From IMG/VR virus record IMGVR_UViG_3300032738_000122, positions 1 to 20,705 of that record: DNA of 20,705 bases. One strand, written 5' to 3'. The notes under the pieces are model-generated. The model was not told where the DNA came from, searched no databases, and saw only the letters and a program-made list of their open reading frames with translations. The DNA comes from a virus. Position numbers and translations under genes: made by a program. Shown here piece by piece: positions 8,506 through 14,421 of this stretch (position 1 is its first letter; each line of letters starts with the position of its first letter).

Positions 8506-8671
8506 TATTACTCTTTTTATCTCCTTTTTCTGGTAAAAACACACCGAAAACAAAATCTTTTCCAATAATTCTCTGCGTCATTTTCCAACCATGCATCTGC
8601 CGAGCATAGAACTCAATGCCAAGTCTGTTAAAGAACTCAGGGTTATACAGAGATCTTGGTTGATTTAACAT
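8486..8671 (-). CDS. 61-aa protein between terminase and portal
   Basis: A short basic protein starting MLNQPRSLYNPEFFNRLGIE. The ATG at 8671 has AAGGAG at 7-base spacing, which decides the start over upstream in-frame ATGs. It overlaps the terminase 3' end by 29 bases and the portal start by 20 bases, so the three genes form one tightly coupled unit. The C-terminus is a lysine-rich tail (KGDKKSNNGKKEK). No domain is recognised. Confidence 0.65.
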   Translation of the reverse strand: MLNQPRSLYNPEFFNRLGIEFYARQMHGWKMTQRIIGKDFVFGVFLPEKGDKKSNNGKKEK

Positions 8672-10118
8672 AACCGGTCTCCTTATCGATATTGAACTCA
8701 AGGTCAAACGCATCTTCTTCCTCTTCATCATCGTCATATTCGGGGGTGAAAGAGAAGAGACTCCCATAGAGAGCCATGACTAAGGCATCAGCCTTATCAG
8801 GACTCGGGAGCCCTTTTTTTCTCATATCCTCTTTTTTCTGGAGGACGATTTGACCTTTTCCGTTATGCGTATATTTAATACTGCACATCTGGACCTTCTG
8901 CATCTCATCATCGAGCAGGGATATATTACCAGCGGCTATTAAGTCACGGGTCTTAAAATATATCTCGGCTCGTAGATTTGCGTATTTATTACGTTCGTAG
9001 GCGTTCTTTCCAACAACCAGCGGAAGCACCTGGATCCCTTTCAGCTTGTTATTATCCTGTGCCTCGAACAGCATATCGGTAACACCGCCACCAACACCGG
9101 CATCATCAACGACTATTGTTTCCCATCTCCTTTGGTTTTCTGTTCTACGTCTTTCGTCCTCAGCGATTATAAGGCCGGCAACCTCAACAGTGCTTTTGCC
9201 TTGGTAGGCATCAACCTTCAGCTGTTTTGAACCAACGAACTCGGAGAAGATGGTTTCGTTATCGCCGTATCTAGCAACGTCAACACCAAGAGCAACACAA
9301 CCACGGATATAGTTCTCGCTATCGACAGCACGTTCATAGCTGGAGATTGAGCAGACTGTATCGGCTGACAGTTCTGGAAAGCGGCCTAGCACTTTCGAGA
9401 CATACAGCGGGGATTCCTCACCCCAGCGTTTTTTCTTGTCTTCAACCCATTCCCTAGAAACAGCACCTGGGATATAGGTCTTCCCACGCACTACGTTCGG
9501 GTGTTCAAGACATGAAAGATAGATCTTGTGGAAGGAAGGATCACTAAAACTGGCTCGGAAGGAACCAGCGTCACTAAGCGGGTTGCCGATATAGACCACA
9601 CGGATAAACTCACCAGTCAGGATACCGTCCAGCTGGTCGAATATCTGGTCGTCTACCGCCTGAGCCTCCGACACAATGACCATCATATTAGGGCTATGGA
9701 AACCTTGGAAGCGGCCTAGTGCGTTCTGGGATTCTTTTGTTGTGAAACCAGAAGCAAAATGCTCCTCAGAAATGCTAATGCCTTTCTCAAGAAGCCGGCC
9801 TCCCAACTGAACCCTGGAACCTTTCCATTTTCGGCGTATTTCACCCCAGATAATTTTAGCAACCTGCCGGTCGGTAGGAGCGGTGGTTATCACGATACTG
9901 GGTCGAAATGCGTATAAAAACCATAGTGCTAGAAAACTGGAGATGAAGTCTTTCCCGATAGCGTGACCAGAGGAAACGGTTGTTTTCCTGTTGTCTCTAA
10001 CGGAAATAATTATGTCTTCTAGCCCTTTCCAGAGCTTGCCAAGACCCAGAATCTCCTTATAGAACCAGAAAGGATCCTGCATCTTATTTGCTATTACTTT
10101 GCTGGTTTCGCTAGTCAT
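8643..10118 (-). CDS. terL: Terminase large subunit (packaging ATPase and nuclease)
   Basis: A 491-residue motor protein that pumps DNA into the prohead and cuts concatemers. The N-terminal ATPase has a P-loop SSGHAIGKD (K56) and a Walker B-like strand MMVIVSEAQ (catalytic E151), then a VYIGNP coupling motif. The C-terminal RNase H-like nuclease has D280 in GVDVARYGD, DD at 338-339 in VVDDAGVGG, and D441/D444 in PSPDKADA. The start at 10118 fits the SD AAGGGGAG and overlaps terS by 8 bases. Oddities: Asp follows the P-loop Lys where Ser/Thr is usual, and Ser precedes the catalytic Glu where Asp is usual. An acidic tail (EYDDDEEEEDAFD) follows the nuclease. Confidence 0.92.
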   Translation of the reverse strand: MTSETSKVIANKMQDPFWFYKEILGLGKLWKGLEDIIISVRDNRKTTVSSGHAIGKDFISSFLALWFLYAFRPSIVITTAPTDRQVAKIIWGEIRRKWKGSRVQLGGRLLEKGISISEEHFASGFTTKESQNALGRFQGFHSPNMMVIVSEAQAVDDQIFDQLDGILTGEFIRVVYIGNPLSDAGSFRASFSDPSFHKIYLSCLEHPNVVRGKTYIPGAVSREWVEDKKKRWGEESPLYVSKVLGRFPELSADTVCSISSYERAVDSENYIRGCVALGVDVARYGDNETIFSEFVGSKQLKVDAYQGKSTVEVAGLIIAEDERRRTENQRRWETIVVDDAGVGGGVTDMLFEAQDNNKLKGIQVLPLVVGKNAYERNKYANLRAEIYFKTRDLIAAGNISLLDDEMQKVQMCSIKYTHNGKGQIVLQKKEDMRKKGLPSPDKADALVMALYGSLFSFTPEYDDDEEEEDAFDLEFNIDKETGYVKSTKISV

Positions 10119-10485
10119 TACTCCCCTTATCAGCCTCTTGTAAGACCTCAATTAGACTCATTTTACCTTCAATTACCGACTGCCTCTTCTCTGTAAATAT
10201 GCCGGTTCCCTTCAATACAGCGATTGCAGTCCAGTCTTTTCCACCTGTTACCCTGCTGTTTTTGTCTAAGCGGTCTACTAAATGCTCCATCGCCTTCCCC
10301 TTCATCCGCTCTAAATGCAGAAACTCATGCTCCTGGGCGAACTTCCTGCCCTTCTTCTGCCACCACCTCCACAACGTATTATGAGCCATGCCCAGTTCTG
10401 TACCCAATTCTCTCCATGTTGAACCCTTAGCTGCCATTAACCGCCTGAATAAACTGCTATCTTTGGCACTTACCCTTTTAGCCAT
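10111..10485 (-). CDS. terS: Terminase small subunit-like DNA-binding protein
   Basis: A 124-residue protein with an N-terminal helix-turn-helix (about residues 22-45: STWRELGTELGMAHNTLWRW), a helical centre, and a C-terminal segment FTEKRQSVIEGKMSLIEVLQ like the TerL-contacting tails of many small terminases. It would recognise the packaging site and hand DNA to the large subunit. The start at 10485 is set by GGGAGG at 10-base spacing; an upstream in-frame ATG lacks this. It overlaps terL by 8 bases. Family assignment rests on the HTH, the length and its position. Confidence 0.75.
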   Translation of the reverse strand: MAKRVSAKDSSLFRRLMAAKGSTWRELGTELGMAHNTLWRWWQKKGRKFAQEHEFLHLERMKGKAMEHLVDRLDKNSRVTGGKDWTAIAVLKGTGIFTEKRQSVIEGKMSLIEVLQEADKGSND

Positions 10486-10633
10486 TTTTAGAAATCCTCC
10501 CAGTATTTTTGGAAACAAATTTAACCATTGGGTATACCTGGCTTTTTAAAACCTGTGGGATATTACAGGGGATATATATACAAGACCCCCCGTGGTAGGC
10601 GAACCCTAGTTGCGACATCGCCGAATAGGTCAT
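10478..10633 (-). CDS. 51-aa mini-gene upstream of terS
   Basis: The ATG overlaps the stop of the next upstream mini-gene (TCATGA), and GGAGG lies 10 bases before it inside that gene. The stop overlaps the start of terS (ATGGCTAA). Coupling at both ends supports real translation. The product (MTYSAMSQLGFAYHGG...) has no recognised motif and is uneven in composition, so it could be mainly a translated leader that delivers ribosomes to terS. A perfect GGTATACC palindrome lies within it at 10531-10538. Confidence 0.45.
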   Translation of the reverse strand: MTYSAMSQLGFAYHGGSCIYIPCNIPQVLKSQVYPMVKFVSKNTGRISKNG

Positions 10634-10794
10634 GACGGTTGATCCTCCACTGATACGGTGACGTGCAGTAGCATCTCGCTTGGTATCAGGTTTATAATAT
10701 CCATCTGTTCACGATCACAGCTTAGCGTTAGCTTTGTCTCGTCTTCGTGGTCTCGTGTTACTTTCCACAGTCCGGCTTTAAATTCTAGTTTCAT
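10630..10794 (-). CDS. 54-aa first gene of the leftward (structural) unit
   Basis: A small protein MKLEFKAGLWKVTRDHEDET... ending VSVEDQPS. A good SD (GGAG with 7-base spacing) precedes the ATG at 10794. The alternation of charged and hydrophobic residues suggests a compact beta-rich fold. It is the first leftward gene after the divergent control region and is coupled by TCATGA to the 51-aa gene. No family recognised. Confidence 0.6.
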   Translation of the reverse strand: MKLEFKAGLWKVTRDHEDETKLTLSCDREQMDIINLIPSEMLLHVTVSVEDQPS

Positions 10795-11103
10795 GTTACC
10801 TCTCCAGTTCCTATGGTATATCCTGTATCCTGTTACCTAATCCCTCATGATTACCGTGTACCTATTAGGGGGTATATGTTCCAGGTAAACAGGTAACATG
10901 TTTGGTGTATTAGGTTATTGTGTATTGTGTTATTGTGTATGTTGTATTGTGTATTGTGTAGACGGTATATTGGTTACATGTAACAGGTATTATCATAGCG
11001 ATAATGCGGTTTATTTAATTATTTTAACGGGTGAAACACTCACGAGGGGATAAAAAATAACCTTGTTCCACCTGTTACCTGTTATTTTGTTACTGTGTTA
11101 CTG
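10795..11103. repeat. Scattered GTTAC(C/A)-type repeats, both orientations
   Basis: The core GTTAC, or its complement GTAAC, recurs about eight times: near 10795, 10832, 10893, as the perfect palindrome GTTACATGTAAC at 10973-10984, at 11074, 11089 and 11098. Flanks often extend to CCTGTTACCT. This density in 310 bases suggests binding sites for a phage repressor or replication initiator, or fossil copies of one site. Confidence 0.5.
10917..10959. repeat. ATTGTGT tandem array
   Basis: Five copies of ATTGTGT lie at 10917, 10924, 10932, 10946 and 10953, in a stretch of about 60 bases without a single C on the plus strand. A sixth, ATTGTGC, lies near 11114. Short direct repeats next to A+T-rich DNA are typical of iteron-like initiator sites or of repeated operators. 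Confidence 0.55.
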
Positions 11104-11228
11104 ATATTCTGTTATTGTGCTACCTATTGCCAGTATCTCATATTTGCCTATGTCATAGCGATTGATGTTATGCAGTTATATACTACTTTCATGCACTTCT
11201 ATGCAATGCACACCTTGATAAATGCGAT

Positions 11229-11242
11229 CTAACGCACGTTAG
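11229..11242. promoter_or_regulatory. Perfect dyad CTAACG-CA-CGTTAG
   Basis: Six-base arms separated by two bases lie about 115 bases before the rightward promoter, directly followed by an A+T-rich run. The symmetry suits a dimeric regulator. No regulator gene is recognised in the window, so its partner is unknown. Confidence 0.35.
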
Positions 11243-11357
11243 TAGTTAAATATATATAATAGTATGCTATCGCTTGAGTTCCTTCACGACGACAAACAGT
11301 TAAACCTCATTTCCTTGATATACTCATTCCCTCACTTAAATATATACTAAATAACAC

Positions 11358-11387
11358 TTGACATACTGCATAATGCTATTGTATAAT
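11358..11387 (+). promoter_or_regulatory. Rightward early promoter (sigma-70 type)
   Basis: TTGACA at 11358-11363 and TATAAT at 11382-11387 both match consensus perfectly, with an 18-base spacer. The spacer contains the palindrome GCATAATGC (11368-11376), a possible operator. Transcription would start near 11394, about 35 bases before the first early gene. Confidence 0.8.
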
Positions 11388-11427
11388 ACATATAGTTACA
11401 GTAAAGCAAAACAAGGGGGTGGTTATA

Positions 11428-11556
11428 TTGAATCCAACAGTCACAGAATGTTTAAGAATGTTAGGGCATATATTTCTAATTTCAGTCGGTGTGTGTATAG
11501 GTGTAATGGTTTACGAAATTGTAAAAGACTTAAAAAATACGAAGGGGGTAAAATGA
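11428..11556 (+). CDS. 42-aa single-pass membrane miniprotein (TTG start)
   Basis: The frame starts at TTG 11428 behind the strong SD AAGGGGGTGG and is the first gene after the early promoter. The product (TTG read as Met, then NPTVTECLRMLG) has one hydrophobic segment at residues 12-32 (LGHIFLISVGVCIGVMVYEIV) and a basic cytoplasmic-type tail ending KNTKGVK. A small membrane effector or a superinfection-type protein is possible; no family is recognised. Confidence 0.6.
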   Translation: MNPTVTECLRMLGHIFLISVGVCIGVMVYEIVKDLKNTKGVK

Positions 11557-11557
11557 A

Positions 11558-11692
11558 ATGATACTATCAACCGAAACTTGGTTAAAAGTTACAAGCGAAG
11601 CCGAAGCAATAGCCAATACCGAGGATATTATAGTTGACTATGAAGCCCACAACGTCGAGCAAGCTATCAAATCAGTTATACAATATAACTAA
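11558..11692 (+). CDS. 44-aa early protein, unknown function
   Basis: MILSTETWLKVTSEAEAIAN... is an acidic, probably helical protein ending VEQAIKSVIQYN. GGGGG lies about 9 bases before the ATG, within the end of the upstream gene. It starts one base after that gene's stop. No motif recognised. Confidence 0.55.
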   Translation: MILSTETWLKVTSEAEAIANTEDIIVDYEAHNVEQAIKSVIQYN

Positions 11693-11705
11693 AGGGGATT
11701 ATACA

Positions 11706-11903
11706 ATGGACTTATTAAATAAAACATACATAGGGAAAGTTGAAGCGTTTGAGTGGTGTATGGCTAATAACTGGGAAAACCTACCAAGGAAAAATGGAAA
11801 GCTACACCTAACTGTACCAGCTATTGCTAGCGGAAGGCAACCCGAAGCACTTGGCCAAGATAATGAAGGGTTTTACCTAACGGAAGTATTTTGCAATGGT
11901 TGA
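11706..11903 (+). CDS. 65-aa early protein, unknown function
   Basis: MDLLNKTYIGKVEAFEWCMA... The ATG at 11706 follows AAAGGGG with suitable spacing; upstream in-frame ATGs lie inside the previous gene. The sequence contains WENLPRKNGKLHLTVPAIASG and looks like a compact alpha/beta protein. It overlaps the next gene by 8 bases. Confidence 0.65.
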   Translation: MDLLNKTYIGKVEAFEWCMANNWENLPRKNGKLHLTVPAIASGRQPEALGQDNEGFYLTEVFCNG

Positions 11904-12057
11904 TAATACTTTTAAGCCTATAGCCGATATACTTATTTTAACGGCTAAGATGATAGTAAGCCAAAAAACGGATAAAGAAATTACGGAAAAAGAAGCGGAA
12001 AACATGGTTATAAATGCTTCTGATTACATAAAACAAAAAAGGGGAATTATAGAATGA
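11896..12057 (+). CDS. 53-aa helical early protein
   Basis: MVDNTFKPIADILILTAKMI... then an EITEKEAENMVINASDYIKQ helix. GGAAG lies about 9-13 bases before the ATG. The start overlaps the upstream gene by 8 bases and the stop overlaps the next start (ATGA). Likely an all-helical small protein; function unknown. Confidence 0.6.
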   Translation: MVDNTFKPIADILILTAKMIVSQKTDKEITEKEAENMVINASDYIKQKRGIIE

Positions 12058-12230
12058 AGCATTATAAAATAAAGTATTGGGACGGTAAGATTATAATAGT
12101 AAGAGCTAAAAGCTCGCTAGACGTTGTTAGAAAATACGATTTAGCCTCGTTTTATCACCGTAACACACGCATAGCTAGACTATCAGGCGAGCAAGAAGCT
12201 ATCGCCATAGCTAACGAAAGGGGAAATTAA
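12054..12230 (+). CDS. 58-aa early protein, unknown function
   Basis: MKHYKIKYWDGKIIIVRAKS... begins with two predicted beta-strands, followed by a helix (SLDVVRKYDLASFYHRNTRI) and an alanine-rich end. The start is coupled through ATGA, with AAAGGGG 9 bases upstream. This beta-beta-alpha layout is common in small phage early proteins, but no family can be named. Confidence 0.65.
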   Translation: MKHYKIKYWDGKIIIVRAKSSLDVVRKYDLASFYHRNTRIARLSGEQEAIAIANERGN

Positions 12231-12233
12231 ACC

Positions 12234-12683
12234 ATGACAATGACTAAACAAAAAAGCAACGCATTTGGTAAAGATATATACTTATTAGGAAAAGATGACG
12301 ACGGGCAAAAGCATTGGCTCGAAGCTCCAAAATGGGATTGTGGCTGGTATTGGGGATTTGGATATATTGAAACCTATACCAATAACAAAAACCCACACCT
12401 TGCAAGGGATATATCTGGCCACTCGCATTGGGACAGCCATGACTATACCACTATTTTGACTAGTAAAACCTTTTCAGAAGGTGAAGGCTGGGAGTTGAGA
12501 GAGCTTTTTGCACAATTCTATTTCATGCGTCAAGCTGCGGAGATTTTTAACCGTGGAAAAGCTCATCAGGCCAACACTAAGCTTGAGAATTGGAAAAAGC
12601 CTGCATTAGTTAAAGAGATAAACGAAAAGAGAATCCCAGCCATAACAGCTAGAATCCTAGAGATTTTAACACCAGTAGCATAG
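12234..12683 (+). CDS. Conserved-type phage/mobile-element protein, 149 aa
   Basis: The protein carries a striking aromatic block, HWLEAPKWDCGWYWGFGYIE followed by TYTNNKNPHLARDISGHSHWD, then helical segments with LRELFAQFYFMRQAAEIF and a final KRIPAITARILEIL. I recall closely similar WDCGWYWGFGY...SHxH proteins in Firmicutes phages and mobile elements, all of unknown function. The conserved W, C and H residues suggest a folded, perhaps metal-binding domain. The first of two ATGs (12234) has the better SD spacing (GGGG, 10 bases). Confidence 0.75.
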   Translation: MTMTKQKSNAFGKDIYLLGKDDDGQKHWLEAPKWDCGWYWGFGYIETYTNNKNPHLARDISGHSHWDSHDYTTILTSKTFSEGEGWELRELFAQFYFMRQAAEIFNRGKAHQANTKLENWKKPALVKEINEKRIPAITARILEILTPVA

Positions 12684-12793
12684 CTAACACTATAGAGCTA
12701 TAAAATGGCCATAGTTTACTATTAATTCGTCACTAAACGTCGCTATAATAGCACGCTAGAGGGGTGCTTTGTGGGCGACAAAACAAAAAGGGG
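12684..12793 (+). promoter_or_regulatory. Gap with nested dyad around a TATAAT
   Basis: An intergenic stretch holds the nested inverted repeat 12739-12779: outer arms GTCGC/GCGAC and inner arms AGCAC/GTGCT, separated by symmetric 6-base gaps around a 9-base loop. The 5' gap is exactly TATAAT (12744-12749), a perfect -10, but upstream -35 candidates are poor. It could be an internal promoter with an overlapping operator, or a structured RNA. No U-run follows, so a plain terminator is unlikely. Confidence 0.4.
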
Positions 12794-12920
12794 GTGATAT
12801 TAAAAGTAAAAGAAGCTAACGCCTGAAAGCTGAAGCATTGCTGAATGACCCGAGCGGTTAAAAGTATTGACGAGTTAGGGAAAGTTTAACCTGAAAATTG
12901 AATGGTTTGATAATGGATAA
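12794..12920 (+). pseudogene. Possible decayed small gene
   Basis: A strong SD-like AAAAAGGGGGTGAT (12785-12798) is followed by no ATG. Protein-like sequence continues in pieces through three frames: KVKEANA (ending 12823), LKAEALLNDPSG (12823-12858), VKSIDELGKV (12857-12886) and NLKIEWFDNG then TAA (12888-12920). Joined, they would give a plausible small protein of about 40 residues broken by at least three indels and a lost start. A perfect GGTTAAA/TTTAACC inverted repeat (12856-12862 and 12885-12891) lies inside. Chance is possible over so short a span. Confidence 0.35.
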
Positions 12921-12945
12921 CCAGACAAGAAAAAAAGGAGGGAAA

Positions 12946-13080
12946 ATGGCACAAACAAAACTAACAGAAAAATATAGGGATAAGCTGAAAAAACTAGCTG
13001 AACACTACGGCTGGCATTGCAAGGGTTATTATATTAAGCTAAGGCTCGACCAAAATAAACTAGCAAAGGGGGAAAAATAA
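12946..13080 (+). CDS. 44-aa basic helical protein
   Basis: MAQTKLTEKYRDKLKKLAEHYGWHCKGYYIKL... with AAGGAGGG 4 bases before the ATG, which is chosen over upstream ATGs for that reason. It is strongly basic and may bind nucleic acid. It ends KGEK*, the last codons being the SD of the next gene, and its TAA shares an A with the next ATG (TAATG). Confidence 0.6.
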   Translation: MAQTKLTEKYRDKLKKLAEHYGWHCKGYYIKLRLDQNKLAKGEK

Positions 13081-13304
13081 TGATTAAAGACAAAGAAGAA
13101 ATAAGAACAGATTACTCAAGAACAATAGGAAATGATGGGCTTGAAGTTGACATTATTTCTTATTATAAAACAGATCACTTTACTATTTCAAACCCACCAG
13201 ATCATCTCAGAACAATAGATAAATTAAGGAAAATCTTAAAAGGAACGGGAATAGCAAAAATAACCCTCACCTTTTTAGATAAAAATATAAAGGGGGAAAA
13301 ATAA
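13080..13304 (+). CDS. 74-aa early protein, unknown function
   Basis: MIKDKEEIRTDYSRTIGNDG... with predicted strands (LEVDIISYYKTDHFTIS), a helix (HLRTIDKLRKILKGTG) and a final strand (AKITLTFLDK). Start and stop are both TAATG junctions, with GGGGG as SD. It ends KGEK*, the same four residues as its upstream neighbour, because both ends are the same junction sequence. Confidence 0.65.
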   Translation: MIKDKEEIRTDYSRTIGNDGLEVDIISYYKTDHFTISNPPDHLRTIDKLRKILKGTGIAKITLTFLDKNIKGEK

Positions 13305-13543
13305 TGGGAAGATTTAAAGATATTGCTACTGAAATAGTTGAGAACGCATTAAGACACGCCGAGGACGCTGACCCTTCTACCTGCTACAAGTGCGGACAAA
13401 CAACGCATAAGCACATCAAAGTCCACGTTATGGAAGATCCGGCCGATAAGTATATGCCACTTGTATCAATTTGTGAAAAGTGTGCCGGTAAATGGCCTCA
13501 TACCGCTGAAAGCTGGATGGATAAATATGGGGAGGAAAAATAA
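13304..13543 (+). CDS. 79-aa zinc-ribbon-like protein
   Basis: Two cysteine pairs, C27-x2-C30 (CYKC) and C57-x2-C60 (CEKC), 26 residues apart, form a likely zinc ribbon. Histidine-rich KHIKVHV lies between them. The N-terminus is a helix (FKDIATEIVENALRHAEDA). It may bind nucleic acid or a host protein. It starts and ends at TAATG junctions and ends GEEK*. Confidence 0.7.
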   Translation: MGRFKDIATEIVENALRHAEDADPSTCYKCGQTTHKHIKVHVMEDPADKYMPLVSICEKCAGKWPHTAESWMDKYGEEK

Positions 13544-13752
13544 TGAAAATAGGTTTGTTTCTACTTTTTATAGCGGTAGCATACGAAGTAATAAAACGGA
13601 TATATCTTAACCGTAAGAAATTATTTCCTGGAATGGTAAAAAATAGTTATTCTGATTTACTTACGGAACTTTATTTTCCTGATATATTAGACCAACTTGA
13701 AAACCTAAAGATTAAAAAAGAGGAGAAAAATAATGACGAAAAGACATTTTAG
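13543..13752 (+). CDS. 69-aa membrane-anchored protein
   Basis: A hydrophobic N-terminal segment (residues 2-20, IGLFLLFIAVAYEVI then a KRIYLNRKK basic stop) predicts an inner-membrane anchor with a cytoplasmic body containing DLLTELYFPDILDQLENL. It starts at a TAATG junction. The end runs 20 bases into the next gene, because the junction here is read in another frame (EEKNNDEKTF*). Confidence 0.6.
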   Translation: MKIGLFLLFIAVAYEVIKRIYLNRKKLFPGMVKNSYSDLLTELYFPDILDQLENLKIKKEEKNNDEKTF

Positions 13753-13927
13753 AGCTTCGATATACGTTGATATCTGGCCCGAGGACGAAGGCGGGGGGCT
13801 GGAAGCTATGAGAGATAAGGCACGAGAAGAAGTAGACGAGGTAGCGAAGAACATACCAAACTCGTACGTAGGCGGCGTGGGGTGCTTCATAGGCGATCCT
13901 ATGCACACGCTGGATAAGGAGATATAA
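13733..13927 (+). CDS. 64-aa early protein, unknown function
   Basis: MTKRHFRASIYVDIWPEDEG... opens with a predicted strand, then a charged helix (LEAMRDKAREEVDEVAKNIP) and a C-terminal GGVGCFIGDP strand region. GAGGAG lies 8 bases before the ATG. The beta-alpha-beta layout is visible but no family is recognised. Confidence 0.65.
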   Translation: MTKRHFRASIYVDIWPEDEGGGLEAMRDKAREEVDEVAKNIPNSYVGGVGCFIGDPMHTLDKEI

Positions 13928-13929
13928 TT

Positions 13930-14223
13930 ATGAGAGATAAGAAAAGAAAAAGAGGAGTCCCTCCAGCTAAAATATTTTATGTTAATGTAAATAAGAAATA
14001 TAATTCTAAATTAGGAACATCACCAAAGACGGCTTTCAATAACTTGGAATCAGCTTTTGATGCAATACAGTGCTTAGACCAGAGACGCCGTTACGCTATT
14101 TATTTGATTTGTGATGAGGTTCAGGCGGCAAATACTTATAATGAGGCATTTAAGGGGAAAAAGAAATTAGGAAATATCCTACCCAGACCACTAAAGGGAC
14201 TACACTATATATCATACCTATAA
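13930..14223 (+). CDS. 97-aa protein with beta-helix-cap-like segment
   Basis: After a basic start (MRDKKRKRG) the stretch KIFYVNVNKKYNSKLGTSPK then TAFNNLESAFDAI and YAIYLICDE follows the same pattern (Y-V-N, G-x-S-P, A-F/T, A-I, then a hydrophobic strand) as the openings of the virion beta-helix modules at the left of the window. It ends in a basic tail. It may be an isolated cap-like domain; the similarity is faint. SD GGAGAT lies 7 bases upstream. Confidence 0.6.
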   Translation: MRDKKRKRGVPPAKIFYVNVNKKYNSKLGTSPKTAFNNLESAFDAIQCLDQRRRYAIYLICDEVQAANTYNEAFKGKKKLGNILPRPLKGLHYISYL

Positions 14224-14237
14224 GTGAACTAGGTATA

Positions 14238-14414
14238 ATGGAGGAAAACAAAGATGAGGACATTGATTTTGGCTTCGAGGAAGAGGAAGAGCCTGTTGAC
14301 GAGGTTGTGGAAGAAGTTATCGACGCTGATGTTGGAACTCTTAAGCATACACTGTTGCAAAAGGCACATGATCTGCGGATTAAAGCTAGGCAAAGAAATA
14401 AGCCTACGGAGTGA
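14238..14414 (+). CDS. 58-aa acidic protein
   Basis: MEENKDEDIDFGFEEEEEPV... is strongly acidic for 31 residues and then turns basic and helical (LKHTLLQKAHDLRIKARQRN). Acidic miniproteins of this type can mimic DNA, but nothing specific shows that here. The SD is weak (AGGT at 4 bases). An overlapping +1 frame from ATG 14254 has a better SD (GGAGG, 9 bases) but an implausible R/K/L/C-rich product. Confidence 0.5.
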   Translation: MEENKDEDIDFGFEEEEEPVDEVVEEVIDADVGTLKHTLLQKAHDLRIKARQRNKPTE

Positions 14415-14421
14415 ATAGCAC

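Larger units (their letters stand above)
10795..11427. other. Divergent control region (no genes)
   Basis: About 630 bases between the leftward structural unit and the rightward early unit contain no convincing ORF on either strand. They contain a GTTAC-type repeat family, an ATTGTGT array, two copies of TCATAGCGAT (10993-11002 and 11153-11162), several ATGCA repeats (11170-11210), the dyad CTAACG-CA-CGTTAG (11229-11242), A+T-rich runs around 11246-11260 and a consensus rightward promoter at the right end. The repeated elements suggest operators and perhaps a replication origin. I could not find a clear leftward promoter. Confidence 0.6.
13068..13735 (+). repeat. Second junction type GGGGGAAAAATAATG
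   Basis: Exact copies at 13068-13082 and 13292-13306, and variants at 13531-13545 (GGAGG) and 13720-13735 (GAGGAG), supply SD, stop and start at four successive gene borders. Upstream genes end KGEK*, KGEK* and GEEK*; in the fourth the junction is read in another frame. Confidence 0.8.

Noticed and set aside
6434-8536. Long plus-strand ORFs opposite the portal gene (up to 215 codons)
   Set aside because: Antisense shadows with no SD and no sensible composition; the portal frame explains the sequence.
8486-8767. 93-aa version of the ORF between terminase and portal
   Set aside because: The upstream part lies inside the terminase gene; the SD places the start at 8671.
10917-10959. CRISPR array
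   Set aside because: Repeats are 7 bases with almost no spacers; this is a simple short-repeat array.
11358-11561. 67-aa ORF beginning inside the early promoter
   Set aside because: It would start at the promoter itself, upstream of the RNA start; the TTG-initiated 42-aa frame has the SD.
12841-12900. tRNA-like stretch with CCGAGCGGTTAAAAG, reminiscent of a serine/leucine tRNA D-arm
   Set aside because: No matching acceptor stem, anticodon stem or TTC-containing T-arm could be built around it.
12794-12920. UGA recoding as tryptophan to rescue the protein-like stretch
   Set aside because: TAA stops also interrupt it and all neighbouring genes use TGA as a normal stop.
14254-14418. Basic 54-aa ORF with good SD overlapping the acidic gene
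   Set aside because: The product is the +1 reading of GAG/GAA-rich codons and has implausible composition; kept only as a finding.
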